From Microcebus murinus (taxonomy: Eukaryota > Chordata > Mammalia > Primates > Cheirogaleidae), in assembly GCF_040939455.1 (NCBI RefSeq), contig NC_134117.1:31737501-31801500 (forward strand): 64,000 nucleotides of DNA, given 5' to 3'. A model generated the notes under the pieces. That model searched no databases and had not been told where the DNA came from. It was given only the letters and a program-made list of their open reading frames with translations. Below are positions 11,219 to 21,312 of this stretch, in pieces. Position numbers and translations under genes: made by a program. The stretch's first letter is position 1; every line of letters begins with the position of its first letter.

Positions 11219-11563
11219 GGCCGGGCGCGGTGGCTCACGCCTGTAATCCTAGCACTTTGGGAGGCCGAGGCGGGCGGATTGCTCAAGGTCAGGAGTTCGA
11301 AACCAGCCTGAGCGAGACCCCATCTCTACCAAAAATAGAAAGAAATTAATTGACCAACTAAAAATATATATACAAAAAAAAAAATTAGCCGGGCATGGTG
11401 GCACATGCCTGTAGTCCCAGCTACTCGGGAGGCTGAGGCAGGAGGATCGCTTGAGCCCAGGAGATTGAGGTTGCTGTGAGCCAGGCTGACGCCACGGCAC
11501 TCACTCTAGCCTGGGCAACAAAGTGAGACTCTGTCTCAAAAAAACAAACAAACAAAAAAAAAC
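11219..11563 (+). mobile_element. Lemur-type Alu dimer
   Basis: Starts ggccgggcgcggtgg and ends in an A-rich tail. An exact 12-bp target duplication, aaccctataagg, lies at 11207-11218 and 11564-11575. It shows the strepsirrhine-type first monomer ('cctgtaatcctagcac', 'gctcaaggtcaggagttcg') and middle ('gaaagaaattaattgacc'). CpGs are largely kept, so it is a fairly young insertion. Confidence 0.96.
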
Positions 11564-11635
11564 AACCCTATAAGGAACCTAAAACATATACTAACTTTCT
11601 TTGTATGGAACAGAAACATGAGCTTCCTTTTTAGA

Positions 11636-11962
11636 TGTAATAGTCCCCTCTTACCGAAGGAGGATGTGTTCCAAGACCCCCAGTGGATGCCTGAAACTGA
11701 GATAATACCGAATCCTATATAGACTACATTTTTGTCTATACATACATGCCTATGATAAAGTTTAATTTATAAATTAGACACAGTAGGAGATTAGCAACAA
11801 TAACTAATAATGGAATATAGCGATTATAACAATATACTGTAATAAAAGTTATATGAATGTGGCCTGTCCAAATCAATCTCTCTTTCTTCTTCTCTCTCTC
11901 TCTCTCTCAGAATATTTTCAGACCACAGAAAGCAAAACTGCAGAGAATGGGGGACTACCATA
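11636..11962 (+). mobile_element. Tigger-type (Tc1/mariner) non-autonomous transposon
   Basis: Begins 'tagtcccctcttacc', has 'gttccaagacccccagtgg' and 'gcctatgataaagtttaatt', and ends 'gaatgggggactacca'. The ends are inverted (gtcccc / ggggac). It has a Tigger/MER2-like consensus order and no transposase reading frame. A (CT)n run lies inside at about 11890-11908. Confidence 0.8.
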
Positions 11963-12079
11963 TTAGTATGTAAAGGCCCTAATGCTCTACTTCCTCTTCT
12001 AAATAAGTATTTATGCCTTCTCCTTGAGGTGAAAGATCTAATGCTTAGTCTCTTCTTGATTATAAATGCAGTCTTCTGT

Positions 12080-12335
12080 GCAGATTAGCTGACATTTACT
12101 GAGCTCTAACCAGCAGTGCTGGGTGCTGAGGCTGGAGAGATTACCAGGTCCCTGGCCTCAAAAGGGACACAGAGACCCAAACAGACAATCAGCATGACAT
12201 GATGTGTGCTGAGAGCGAGATAACCTCACAGGGTTACAGGACAGGTTGTTGGGGGTGAGGGACATTTCATCCAAGCTGGCAGGGGACAGCAGTGGGGAGG
12301 GAACGGTGAAGAAAGGTTTCCTAAAGATGAGCCAG
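12080..12335 (-). mobile_element. L2 LINE fragment
   Basis: 'gctgggtgctgaggctggaga', 'ggtccctggcctcaaaag' and 'agaaaggtttcctaaagat' are in the reverse order of the L2 3' region. Confidence 0.6.
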
Positions 12336-12448
12336 AGACTAGGCTAATTAGACTAGCTGGCTTTTCTGGGGTCACTCATATTTGGCAACTGCCCAAATGC
12401 TTCACCCTACATCCTAAGTCTGCATAAGACTACTGTCTCTGCCTGTGA

Positions 12449-12607
12449 CTTTCTTCTTTTCTCTCTTCCTTTTTTCCTTCTTTCTTTCCATCCTTCTTTC
12501 TTTCTTCTTTTTCTTTTTTTCTTTCTTTCCCTCCCTCCCTCCCTCCCTCCTTTTTCTTTCTTTCTTTCTTGCTTGCTTGCTTTCTTTTTTTCTCTTTTTC
12601 TCTTCCA
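12449..12607. repeat. Polypyrimidine/polypurine tract
   Basis: About 160 bp that is almost all C and T on the plus strand, built from (TTTC)n, (TCCC)n and (TTGC)n blocks, with only an isolated A and three G interruptions. The frames of 64 and 83 codons that cross it are low-complexity (Lys/Glu/Arg or Phe/Ser/Leu) artefacts. Confidence 0.95.
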
Positions 12608-12689
12608 ACTTAACAGGTGTTCAGCCTATTGCACCTAATCCTTCCCTGTTTCCCATTCTGCTACTCCAAGAGCAATGTGGTCCAGTGGC

Positions 12690-12775
12690 TAAGTGAACAG
12701 AGTTCACTGTGAGACTCAAGCCTCAATTTCTACATCTGTGAAATGGCATTAATCATAGTACCTTTCTTATAGAAA
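12690..12775 (+). mobile_element. MIR fragment
   Basis: 'cctcaatttctacatctgtg' and 'ttaatcatagtacctttct' match the MIR core and downstream part. Confidence 0.65.
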
Positions 12776-12804
12776 AAGGAGATTTTTGTGCTAACAAAAA
12801 GCTT

Positions 12805-12965
12805 GGATGGCTTATAATGTACTAAACACTATACCAAGCTCTTTACACAAACTATCACTTCATTTCATTCTCACACCAACCCTGTGAAATAGTTAAATAT
12901 CCCCATTTTACATACCTGGGCAATGGCCACAGAATGCTCAAGTAACTTGTCAAGGGTGCCAGCTG
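12805..12965 (-). mobile_element. MIR SINE
   Basis: 'ctaaacactataccaagctc', 'cattctcacaccaaccctgtg' and 'ccccattttacatacctggg' run along a reverse-strand MIR. Confidence 0.8.
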
Positions 12966-12994
12966 GTCATGCCCTTGTCCCAATATCTTGTTTC

Positions 12995-13185
12995 ATGGTG
13001 AGATAGAGGGTATAAATGTTTAGCAGAGTGCTGGCACACAGCAAGCACTCAATAGATGTTAATTGTTGTAGAGTATAAGGTCTGTTTAGTGCAGAGACTT
13101 GACTGGGTTTTGCTTTATCCCTGGCACCCCGAACTATGCCTGACACATAGTAGGTGCTCAAAATATATGTGTTGAATTAATTATC
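12995..13185 (+). mobile_element. MIR 3' end followed by L2 3' end
   Basis: 12995-13065 ends 'gcaagcactcaatagatgtt' (MIR-like). 13070-13185 has 'cctggcaccccgaactatgc' and 'catagtaggtgctcaaaata', an L2 3' end. Two ancient copies are adjacent in the same orientation. Confidence 0.65.
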
Positions 13186-13424
13186 CAAGAGTCTTTGCTC
13201 ATTTTTTTTTCCTACTCCAGACCAGCTCCTTCTCTCAGCACCTGTTGAATAGGGGGCCCTGATACCTCAGGATAAACCTGAGACCATGTGAGCAAATCAC
13301 CAGCATGGTTTGGCCTTGGTGGCTTGTTTCCAATGGCCTTGACTTTAATTTTCACCAGGAGATTTTAAAAGATCCTTAGCAGAAGTACCTAAGAGAAATG
13401 GTGGATTTAAAAATATTGAAGTCA

Positions 13425-13610
13425 GAAAGCCCAGTGGTGGAAAAGGTGAGTTCTGGATTCAAATCTTGGCTCTGCTAGTTCAGACAAATTGCTTAACTTC
13501 TCTGAGGCTCAGTGTTCTCATTCTTAAAACTCAGATAATAATAGTACCTAATGCTTGCCTTGATGGAAGGATTAAAAGGGACAACCCAATTTAGGTGTTC
13601 AGTGTCTGTT
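13425..13610 (+). mobile_element. MIR SINE
   Basis: 'ctggattcaaatcttggctc', 'gcttaacttctctgaggctc' and 'aataatagtacctaatgctt' follow MIR from its 5' part to its 3' part. Confidence 0.85.
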
Positions 13611-14178
13611 TCAAAGAATGGCACGGTGGCCCAGGAAGAGAACAATCCAGAGGCTGCTTCAGATCTTAGGTTCTTTCTGTTATAATTTTCCTTTGTTTCT
13701 TTCAAAATTGAGACTCACCATGAGGAGTCTTCTTGTATTTGTGGTTTACATTTGTAGCTTTGCAAATGAAGAAAAAAATGCTAGTATTATCATTGTGAGA
13801 TATTATTATTAATTCTTTCTGCTAATAGAAATTATTGTAGCCAGTGCTACACCGTTAAATGTTTAACAGGCTCTCCAGAAAAAAAGAAGAAAAAAGGGAT
13901 TAGGAGCATTTGCTAACTTTCATGCCGTAAAGACTCCCACTGAAGTGGAAGTATTTCAATACTCAAGCTACTGAAATGAACGCTACCGAATGTGGAGTTT
14001 GAAAAGAGGTGCTAATAACCAGCTTTGAGCTGGCTTCCATGACCTTCAGGTGTCACTTCATACAAAGATATTCACTTTAAAGAAGTATTGATTGCATCCT
14101 TCAGTTCTGCTTGACTCTTTTCCTTGACATTATATTTAGAATGTGACATATTATACACAAGAGGCACTGCTTAGATTG
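13611..14178. other. Unique DNA, nothing recognised
   Basis: AT-rich, with no supported gene or repeat. Confidence 0.4.
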
Positions 14179-14179
14179 A

Positions 14180-14420
14180 GACTGGCTCAACCTGCTGGGG
14201 TCAAATATTGGCTCAATCGGTTACCAGCTCTGGGACTTAAGATAAGTTATTTGCCATCTTTCTCCTTTAGCTTCTTTATTTGTTAATTTAGACTGTAATA
14301 GAACTCACTTCGTGCGTGTACATGGATGTCCTGTAAAGTGCTTAGCCTAGTGCCTGGCACTATGTGTAATTTGCACTAAACACAACTGTGTAAAACATGC
14401 CAGCTATTATTCATATTATC
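14180..14420 (+). mobile_element. MIR SINE
   Basis: 'gggtcaaatattggctcaat', 'tgggacttaagataagttat' and 'cctagtgcctggcactatgt' keep the MIR order over most of its length. Confidence 0.75.
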
Positions 14421-15070
14421 AGCATTGCATTAGCACAGAGAATTCCTGCTACCAACCCCAAAATTAATAGCTTTTAATTATCATACTTGAATTTCATAAT
14501 AGTCCTGTGTTGAAAACCACCCTGCCCCACGGTTGAAAAACCTGAGGGCCAGCATCATGTTGGAGATACTGTGGCTGTTTGTGGAAGCCTTGTCACTCAG
14601 CACTTGGTCCTAGGTTCAGAGTAATGTCCTAATCAAGAACACTGGAGAACCTGGGTTTATAACACACAATTAAGTTTATTCCTGAAACTCCTTTAAAATC
14701 TTCAAAGTTCTCAGAAATGAATCAAGGAACACATGATGTGCTGTGCAATGAGGCAGAAAGCAAATCTAGGGCCCTAAAATTGTGTTGCAGAGAGCCAGGG
14801 TGGATTTAACCTTGTCTTGATAACTCGGAGTAGCCAGGAATGTACTCAGTTGTAACACACAAAAGGACTCAGCCCACAGGCCTTCTCAGGAGCACTGAAG
14901 GAGACCTTAGAGTTGTGTTTGCTTCCTGATTCTCAACTGCCTTCTGCTGAGATGAAGTTGCCTACAGAGTTCTGACTGGGAAAGATATTAATGTACTAAA
15001 AAATCAAGAAAAGAGGTTGCTGAGAAAGAAAGTACCTGAAATGTGTTCACATTTCTGTTTAAATATTTGC
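14421..15070. other. Unique DNA, nothing recognised
   Basis: No recognisable coding, repeat or regulatory signal. Confidence 0.4.
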
Positions 15071-15079
15071 TCCTTGCTG

Positions 15080-15865
15080 TTTGGTTTTTATTGTGGTAAA
15101 ATAGACATAATGTAAAACTCACCATTTTAACCATTTTGAAGTGTACAATTCCATGGCATTTAGTACATTCAGGATGTTGTGCAACCATCATGTCACCACT
15201 ATCTAATTCTAGAAGATTTTTATCACTGTCAAAAGAAACCCTGTACCCATTAGCAGTTGCTCCCCATTCTCCCCAACTCCACCATTGACAATCGCTAATC
15301 TGCTTCTCCTCTCCTCAGATTTTCCTATTCCACACATAACATATATGGGAATCATATAATGTGTGGTCTTTTATGACTGGCTTCTTTCATTTAGCATAAT
15401 GTTTTCAAGGTTCATCCATGTTGCAGCATGTTCCAGCACTTCATCCTTTTTTATGGATGACTACTATTCCATTATATGGGCATACCACATTTTATGTATC
15501 CATCCATCAGTCTGTGGATATTTGTGTTGTTTCCACATTTGGGCTATTGTGAATACTGGTGCTATGAACATTCACGTGGATGTTTTTGTTTGGTTACCTG
15601 TACTGGATTTATTTCAGGTATATTTTTAGGAGTAGAATTGCTGGGGCATATGCAGGGGTCCTCAAACTTTTTAAACAGGGGGCCAGTTCACTGTCCCTCA
15701 GACCATTGGAGACTGCGCACTGTGGGCCCAGGATGAGTTGGCTGCTAAGCAGGACAGGCAGCGGTGGCAAAAACACCTGGAGGGCCGGATAAATGTGCTA
15801 GGCGGCCTGCCGTAGTTTGAGGACACCTGGATATGGTATTTCTATGTTTAACTTGCAGAAGATAT
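15080..15865 (-). mobile_element. L1 3' region, interrupted by a hAT transposon
   Basis: 'cattttaaccattttgaagtg', 'gtgcaaccatcatgtcacca', 'aaggttcatccatgttgcag' and 'ggagtagaattgctgggg' read as the reverse complement of the end of L1 ORF2 and its 3' UTR. The hAT element at 15653-15829 splits it; the L1 resumes as 'atatggtatttctatgttta'. The frames at 15363-15736 are noise within it. Confidence 0.9.
15653..15829. mobile_element. Small hAT-type transposon (MITE), copy 1
   Basis: A 177-bp element with terminal inverted repeats CAGGGGTCCTCAAACT / AGTTTGAGGACACCTG (15/16 paired). It interrupts an L1 whose sequence on both sides is continuous. The left flank is ggcatatg and the right flank starts gatatg, which fits an 8-bp hAT duplication that lost two bases on the right. 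There is no coding capacity, so it depends on transposase from elsewhere. It shares its ends and a core ('gctgctaagcaggacaggca') with the copy at 44471-44692. Confidence 0.88.
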
Positions 15866-16660
15866 TTTATTTTTGCCCAAGATAAATTTAGAAGAAAAGT
15901 TACCTTCGAAGACAAGAGTATGAGCTTTGGGACCAGAGAAGCTACCCGAATCCCAGCTCCTTCACAAGCAGCCATTTGACCGTGTTAACCTCTCCCCTAC
16001 ACAATTGGCATAAGAGCAATTCCTTAACAACCACCACATTGCTAGTGAGTGATTACGTGCATGACGCTTTGCTATGTCCCAGACTCACAGAGAGAAGAAG
16101 ACTTTCTTGGGTCTCCGAGGGTGATGCTCTAAAGGAAATGAGGCAAATGAGGTGACGCTGGCATTACTAGTTGATCCTCGCCAGTTCCCAGCCCCCATCC
16201 GCTCATCACATTAGGCCTGGCTTCACATCTCCCTTCTCCCTCCACACGTAATTTCTAGACTTCCCAGGGGAATGTGGTCTCGCATGACCTTCTTCTCTGT
16301 GAGGCGCTGTGCCCGATCCCCGTGGGGACTCTGCTGGTGGCCCCTTTGGGCAGAATGGAAGGGATGTGGGGACACTTAGCCCCCTCCCTGCTCAGTGTGA
16401 CATTTTATCCTCCAGACGCTGAGCCAACAGTGCTTGGGCACAGGCTCAAAAAAGTCTCTTATAAACACAGCGCCTGTCCCACTGCAAGCCCAGTAAGGGG
16501 GGACAGGGAGACAGGAAGAGTGGTTCAGACCCTCCATTTTCCACCCTTTTCTGTCAACCAAGAACCAAATTCATGTGCACATCAGCTCATGCAAACAGGC
16601 TTAGGCTGAGGGGGCCACTGGAGTCCCCTCCCAGCTGGGTCTCACCTCCAGCTCAGCCAA
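15866..16660. other. Unique DNA, no gene supported
   Basis: A 111-codon plus-strand frame (16274-16609) is the longest; it has no recognisable domain. Moderately GC-rich in its second half. No repeats recognised. Confidence 0.4.
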
Positions 16661-16664
16661 GGCA

Positions 16665-16765
16665 GCAGCTTCCACAGATATTATCTCAATCAACCCAGAA
16701 TCTTATGAACTAGCTGGTATTATCCCATTTCCTGGATTGTTTAGGAAGTATTACAGTATGAGATG
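16665..16765 (-). mobile_element. MIR fragment
   Basis: 'agatattatctcaatcaacc' then 'agctggtattatcccatttc' resembles a reverse-strand MIR. Confidence 0.5.
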
Positions 16766-17322
16766 TTCAGTATTTTAATATTTTCACAGCGGAGAACGGA
16801 CCTATCCAGCAAGCAGCGAAGCTAGTGAACTGTCATCTGCCATCCACAGCCAGGCATTTGGTTATCTTAAGGCACATAGCTTGGATGCTTGGACACCTGC
16901 ATATAAACTTCCCTTTGTGGCTTCCTCCTTCTGGCTAATTGTTTAGGATATCCCTGCTGATCCCCTATCTTTGCTGGCTATGGTCTTTTATGGCCCCTGA
17001 TAGGATCCCAGACCACCCCTTGGTATGTGAAAGTTTTAGACAACTTGGAGTCTGTGAAAACAAGATGGCAATCTTGGCTCCCCAAAGACTGGGATGGTAG
17101 GAAAAGTCAGAGTCTGGCTTAGTCATGTTGTTTACCCTGGATGGCAGGAAGAAGACGAGGTTCTGGAAAACATGGACGTAAAAAGCCTTCCATCCTGCCG
17201 TCCATTATGGATGGAGAAGGGATTTTGAGATTTAGATAAACCTGGGCCAAAATGCTGGCCTGGTTTTATCCATCTTTTTAGAGAAGCCTCAGGAGTCATA
17301 GGAAGTCATAACCAGTAAAGGG
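16766..17322. other. Unique DNA, nothing recognised
   Basis: No supported feature. Confidence 0.4.
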
Positions 17323-17324
17323 TG

Positions 17325-17410
17325 GATATTAGTATCCAACCACAGGTGAGAAAACTGAGGCTCAGAGAGGCTAAAGGACTTGCCCAAGATCACACAACTG
17401 GACCAAGCCA
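17325..17410 (-). mobile_element. MIR fragment
   Basis: 'gaaaactgaggctcagagag' and 'cttgcccaagatcacacaac' are the well-kept reverse complement of the MIR core. Confidence 0.85.
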
Positions 17411-17970
17411 GGAAAAGATGACCACAAACCAAAAAGTTTGAATTTGGAGCCCTCGCTTCAGGCCAGGATGGTCACAGGTGGCTCTTTTCAAGCTGCGCAC
17501 GCATCACAGCCCCAGGCTGCTGTGATTTCCAAGGACCTGGGAATAGAATTCCAAGAGGTCTCAGATTTGTATGGGAAATAATTTTATTTTTATTTTCACA
17601 AATCTCCAACTGAAATTTAGCATTTCCTTCAGTTATGAATGTAGGCAACAAAGTAACAGGAACATTAGCCATACCTGGGACTTTGTTACCAATGGAAATC
17701 ATGGATGTTTTCATATCATATTCTAGTTATTGCAGGTATCTCAAAATATCATTTATAATTATCACTGTTTCAAAATTAAGGTAGTTATTAGGCCTGCTGC
17801 ATTACTAAAGGAGCTTATATACTTCTATAATATATCATAAGCCATTTAAAAAATTGATAACTGCATATCAATATTACTGTTTTCTTTTGCAATCATGTTG
17901 TACATAGTTCATGTAAATATACATTTATATACATATATACACACATGCATAATTTTATACATTTTAAAAC
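17411..17970. other. Unique AT-rich DNA
   Basis: Nothing recognised. The TA-rich stretch 17885-17950 looks like a decayed simple repeat. Confidence 0.4.
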
Positions 17971-17974
17971 ATTA

Positions 17975-18465
17975 TTTGGCACATTATTTGCAATAGCCAA
18001 AAGGTAGAAGCAACATATGGTCATTGATGGGTAAATGGATAAACAAAATGTGGCATATATATACAATGGAATATTATTCATTCTTAAAAAGGGAGAAAAT
18101 TCTGACACATACTACAACATAAACAAACCTTGAGGACACTATACCAAGTGAAATAAGCCAATCACAAAAGGACAGCTACTGCATGATTCCATTTATATGA
18201 GGTACCCAGAGTTGCCAAATTCATAAAGGCAGAAAGTAGAATGGCGGATGCCAGGGGCTGGGAAGTAGGGAGGAATGATGAGATATTGATTAATGGGTAC
18301 AGAGTTTCAATTTTGCAGGATAAAAAGAATTCTGTGGATGGATGGAGATGATCGTAGCACAACAGCATGAACATACTTAATGCCACCAAACTGTGCACTT
18401 AAAATGGATAAGATGGTAAATTTTATGTTATGTATATTTACCACAATTAAAAAAACCAAAAACTA
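17975..18465 (+). mobile_element. L1M LINE 3' end
   Basis: 'gcaatagccaaaaggtagaa', 'tgatgggtaaatggataaac', 'atggaatattattcattct', 'gatgccaggggctgggaa' and 'taccacaattaaaaaa' give the 3' end of L1 ORF2 plus its 3' UTR, ending in an A-rich tail. 5'-truncated. Confidence 0.9.
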
Positions 18466-18467
18466 TT

Positions 18468-18545
18468 ATTTGGCAAAGGGATCCACAGAATTCGCCAGAC
18501 TGCCAAAGGGGTCTCTGTGGCCCCCCAAAAAAGTTAAGAATGATG
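18468..18545. mobile_element. hAT-Charlie transposon fragment
   Basis: 'ggcaaagggatccacagaat' with 'ccagactgccaaaggggtct' resembles the Charlie/MER1-MER5 group. A short remnant directly after the L1 tail. Confidence 0.5.
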
Positions 18546-18992
18546 CTCTTATACAAATAATGAAAATCGCACATTCGATGATACAAGAGGGTCTGTGGCC
18601 CCACCTTGCATAGTCTACCCACAAAACTTCGTGGTTCCCTGCTGCCTGTAAAATGGAAGGAGGGTGCCTTGGGCAAGTCACATAAGCTCTTTGAGCTTGC
18701 ATTGTTTCAGAATGGCGGTATCGCCACTGTCCCTCCTCCATCATGGGTTTGTGGGGAAGATCTGGGGAGGCAGCGGCAGCTGTGACCGTCCTCGCTCTCC
18801 ATCTTGTCCTCCTCCCTCCTCACTGACCCCTCCTCCCTGGTGAAATGCCTCCTCCCCTCCCCCTGCAGATACTCTCTGCATCCTGCCCTCCACAAAGCCT
18901 TTTTTAACCTTTCTAGTTGAAACAGTGGCTCTAAATCTGCCTTCAATTAGGGGGTGATGCTTCGTGGGAAATATACTCCTCCCTTACCCAGC
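18546..18992. other. Unique DNA, GC-rich in the middle
   Basis: A C/T-rich block (ctccctcctcactgacccc) lies at about 18805-18865. Overlapping minus-strand frames of 79-92 codons have no recognisable similarity. Confidence 0.35.
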
Positions 18993-18994
18993 AA

Positions 18995-19240
18995 TCAAGA
19001 GTAAGGGCTTTGTAGTGAGACTGTGGGTATGAATCTTGACTTTGGCGCTGACCCGCCACCGAATGTCCCAAATGGACAGCAAGCGACTTAACCACCCTGA
19101 GCCTCAGTTTCTTTATCTATAAAATATGCTGATAATAGCCACCTTATTACAACTGTAGCAATTCAGTGAGATCATGAACATAAAATGCCTGGTACATAGT
19201 AGACATTAAATAATCTGCAATTAGTACTTTTATTCTTATT
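18995..19240 (+). mobile_element. MIR SINE, near full length
   Basis: Long MIR order: 'gggtatgaatcttgactttg', 'gcgacttaaccaccctgag', 'cagtttctttatctataaaa', 'tgcctggtacatagtagaca'. Confidence 0.85.
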
Positions 19241-19600
19241 ATAGTTATTACTCTTGGACAATAAATACCTTCAGGCGGTGGATGGAAAATTTGTATGCCC
19301 CACAGAGACTTAGACATCGTAATAATAATTTACTTGGCTCACAGGCACATAATAAATACTAGAAACATGGATGAAGACGATTTCCCTAAATATCGTTGAT
19401 AAATTACTTGTCCAAGGTTATCTATCACTGGCGGACCTTACAAGCACCCTGCCAAGTGAGTTAAGCAGGTATTAGGAGTTTCCTCTCTCTCTGAGGCCAG
19501 AGCCCACTATTATAACTGCCATGTTCAGGACTCAACTTCAAACCTGGGTAAGTGGCTTAATTTTCTAATCCATCTAGAAAATAAGCATCAAACATAATGC
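19241..19600. other. Unique DNA, nothing recognised
   Basis: The segment 19380-19545 has weak reverse-MIR flavour that I cannot support. Nothing else seen. Confidence 0.3.
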
Positions 19601-19654
19601 CTTTTGCTGGCCTCTCTTCCCAGCAAAACTTCTGCCTTGCCCACCTGGTCTAAT

Positions 19655-20015
19655 GGACCCCTCAGGTCGGTCCCTGGTCCCTCCCCAGGGTGCGCAGGCT
19701 GGGTGCCCCCGCCTCGGGCGCAAGGCAGGGACGCACAAAGCCCATCCAGGCGCTGCCTCCGTGGGCGGGGTCGGGAAACGCCTCCCTCTTTAATCTCGGA
19801 GAATCACCCCCACCTCCACACCCTCACTTCCACCCACCCAGCGGGGTCCCGCAGCTGCAGCCGGGAGGTAATTAGCGGCAGCATAATAGGGGCTAGACTC
19901 CTGAGGGCCCAGGGAGCGACCCCCGCGAGGGTGCTAGCCCATCTGGCCTCTGCTAACCTGGATCTGCCTGCTTGGGCTGCACACGGGAGGGAGCAGGTAC
20001 CTCCGGAGGACGGCC
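19655..20015. promoter_or_regulatory. CpG-rich segment, possible enhancer or minor promoter
   Basis: CpG density is clearly higher than in the surrounding DNA, with a GC-box (gggcggggtc at about 19764), a CAGCTG E-box and a homeodomain-like 'gtaattagcgg'. A 169-codon open frame (19604-20113) runs through it and a 113-codon frame on the other strand overlaps; neither has a recognisable domain, and long chance frames are expected in GC-rich DNA. The function is inference from composition. Confidence 0.45.
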
Positions 20016-20213
20016 CCAAATTAGGTACGTCCATTTCGTCAGTGAGGGCACAGGCATATCTGCGCCTTAGTGGTTCTGTGACCCATCCCTCCACCATCCA
20101 ACCATCACTGTAGCTCTTTTGTGCATGCGTGCATTCTTCATGCATTCACTCTGCCACCGCTTGGTCATTTTTCTAGTCGTACATTTATACCCCATTTCAA
20201 GGGAATTTGCAGA

Positions 20214-20236
20214 GATGATGATGATGATGATAGTAT
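20214..20236. repeat. (GAT)n microsatellite
   Basis: About six GAT units (gatgatgatgatgatgatag). Confidence 0.85.
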
Positions 20237-20244
20237 AATAATTA

Positions 20245-20460
20245 GCTAATATTACTTGAGACATTTATGCCGTGCTAAGCACCTTATTGCCTGTTCCTAT
20301 TCATTTTAAAAATTCTATGAGCTAAGTATTATTATCATTATTGTTGTCATCCTAAGAGAAATGAGGGACAGAGAGAACATGCCAGAAGTTGCAGGGCTAG
20401 TGACTGGCAGAGTCCCAGGCGGTCTGACTCCAGAGTTTACTTCTTAACCTCTCCAGATAC
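20245..20460 (-). mobile_element. MIR SINE
   Basis: 'tatgccgtgctaagcacctt', 'tctatgagctaagtattatt' and 'ggcagagtcccaggcggtct' give a nearly complete reverse-strand MIR. Confidence 0.75.
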
Positions 20461-21055
20461 TGCCTCCTGAATGCATATAAACTGCAGCTACAGTAATTGC
20501 TTCTGAGATAAGCAAATCATAAAAGCAACAAGAAATAAAAAATATGAAGCCCTTCCTCCACCCTGCACGTTCTGGTCCTATGTGTACAATCTTGGACAAG
20601 TCACAGAATCTCTCAGCCTCAGCTTCCCCACTTGCAGCGTTGTGATTTCTACAAACAGCCTAGCTTTGTAGATAGGTTCCCATCTCTGCACCAGGCCCTA
20701 CCAAGCCAAGTCCAGGGTCTCTCTGTTACGCCACCAAGCCCCCAGTCCAGCATGCTACATGCCAAGGACATTTACTCCCCATGCGTGGATAGTTTGGCCT
20801 GTGATCTCTCTTTCTCCTTTCTTATCCATGACTCTAGAAGAATTATGATTGACTTCAAGAGTTAAAAGCATTCTTCAGGCAGGAACACCGTTGCACACAG
20901 CCTGCCACAGACCACTGTGGAAGCCCGCTTTAGTGCATGGTACAGTGTGCCACGGAGGAGCCCTGGGGGCAGGACAGTGGGGTTGGATTCTGGAAAGGGA
21001 GTTTATAAATGTCCTTTGGGTGACAGCTTGGGAATAACCAATCATCAAGCCAGTT
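20461..21055. other. Unique DNA with a MIR core remnant
   Basis: The interval 20580-20645 ('cttggacaagtcacagaatc', 'cctcagcttccccacttgc') is a plus-strand MIR core. The rest is unassigned. Confidence 0.4.
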
Positions 21056-21057
21056 TC

Positions 21058-21312
21058 CTCTCAGAGTGTGGCCTAAGCCACCTGCATCCAAATCACCAGG
21101 AGTGTTGGTTAAAATAATGTCCCCTCCTCCACCCCAACCTTAGTCATTCTGTGACCCATCCCTTACCCCTAGCTCTGCTCCAGACACACTCGGTTAAATT
21201 CTTCAGGGCTAGGACCCCATAATGTCTATTTTTAAAGCAGCCCCCATAATGCCTATTTTTAAAGCAGCCCCACCCCAAGACTCTGATGAACGCTAATGTT
21301 TGAGAACCACTG
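21058..21312 (-). mobile_element. MER5A-family (hAT-Charlie) transposon with internal duplication
   Basis: Starts 'agagtgtggcctaagccacc' and ends 'aatgtttgagaaccactgcc', as in a reverse-strand MER5A. It is longer than the usual 189 bp because of extra internal sequence, including a tandem duplication of about 26 bp at 21215-21267 (two copies of 'ccccataatg.ctattttt' plus 'aaagcag'). Confidence 0.7.

Noticed and set aside
12445..12696. Low-complexity open frames over the polypyrimidine tract
   Set aside because: The translation is Phe/Ser/Leu or Lys/Glu/Arg only, an artefact of the repeat.
19604..20113. 169-codon plus-strand open frame
   Set aside because: Pro/Ser/Arg/Gly-rich translation typical of CpG-rich DNA; a 113-codon frame on the other strand overlaps; no known similarity.
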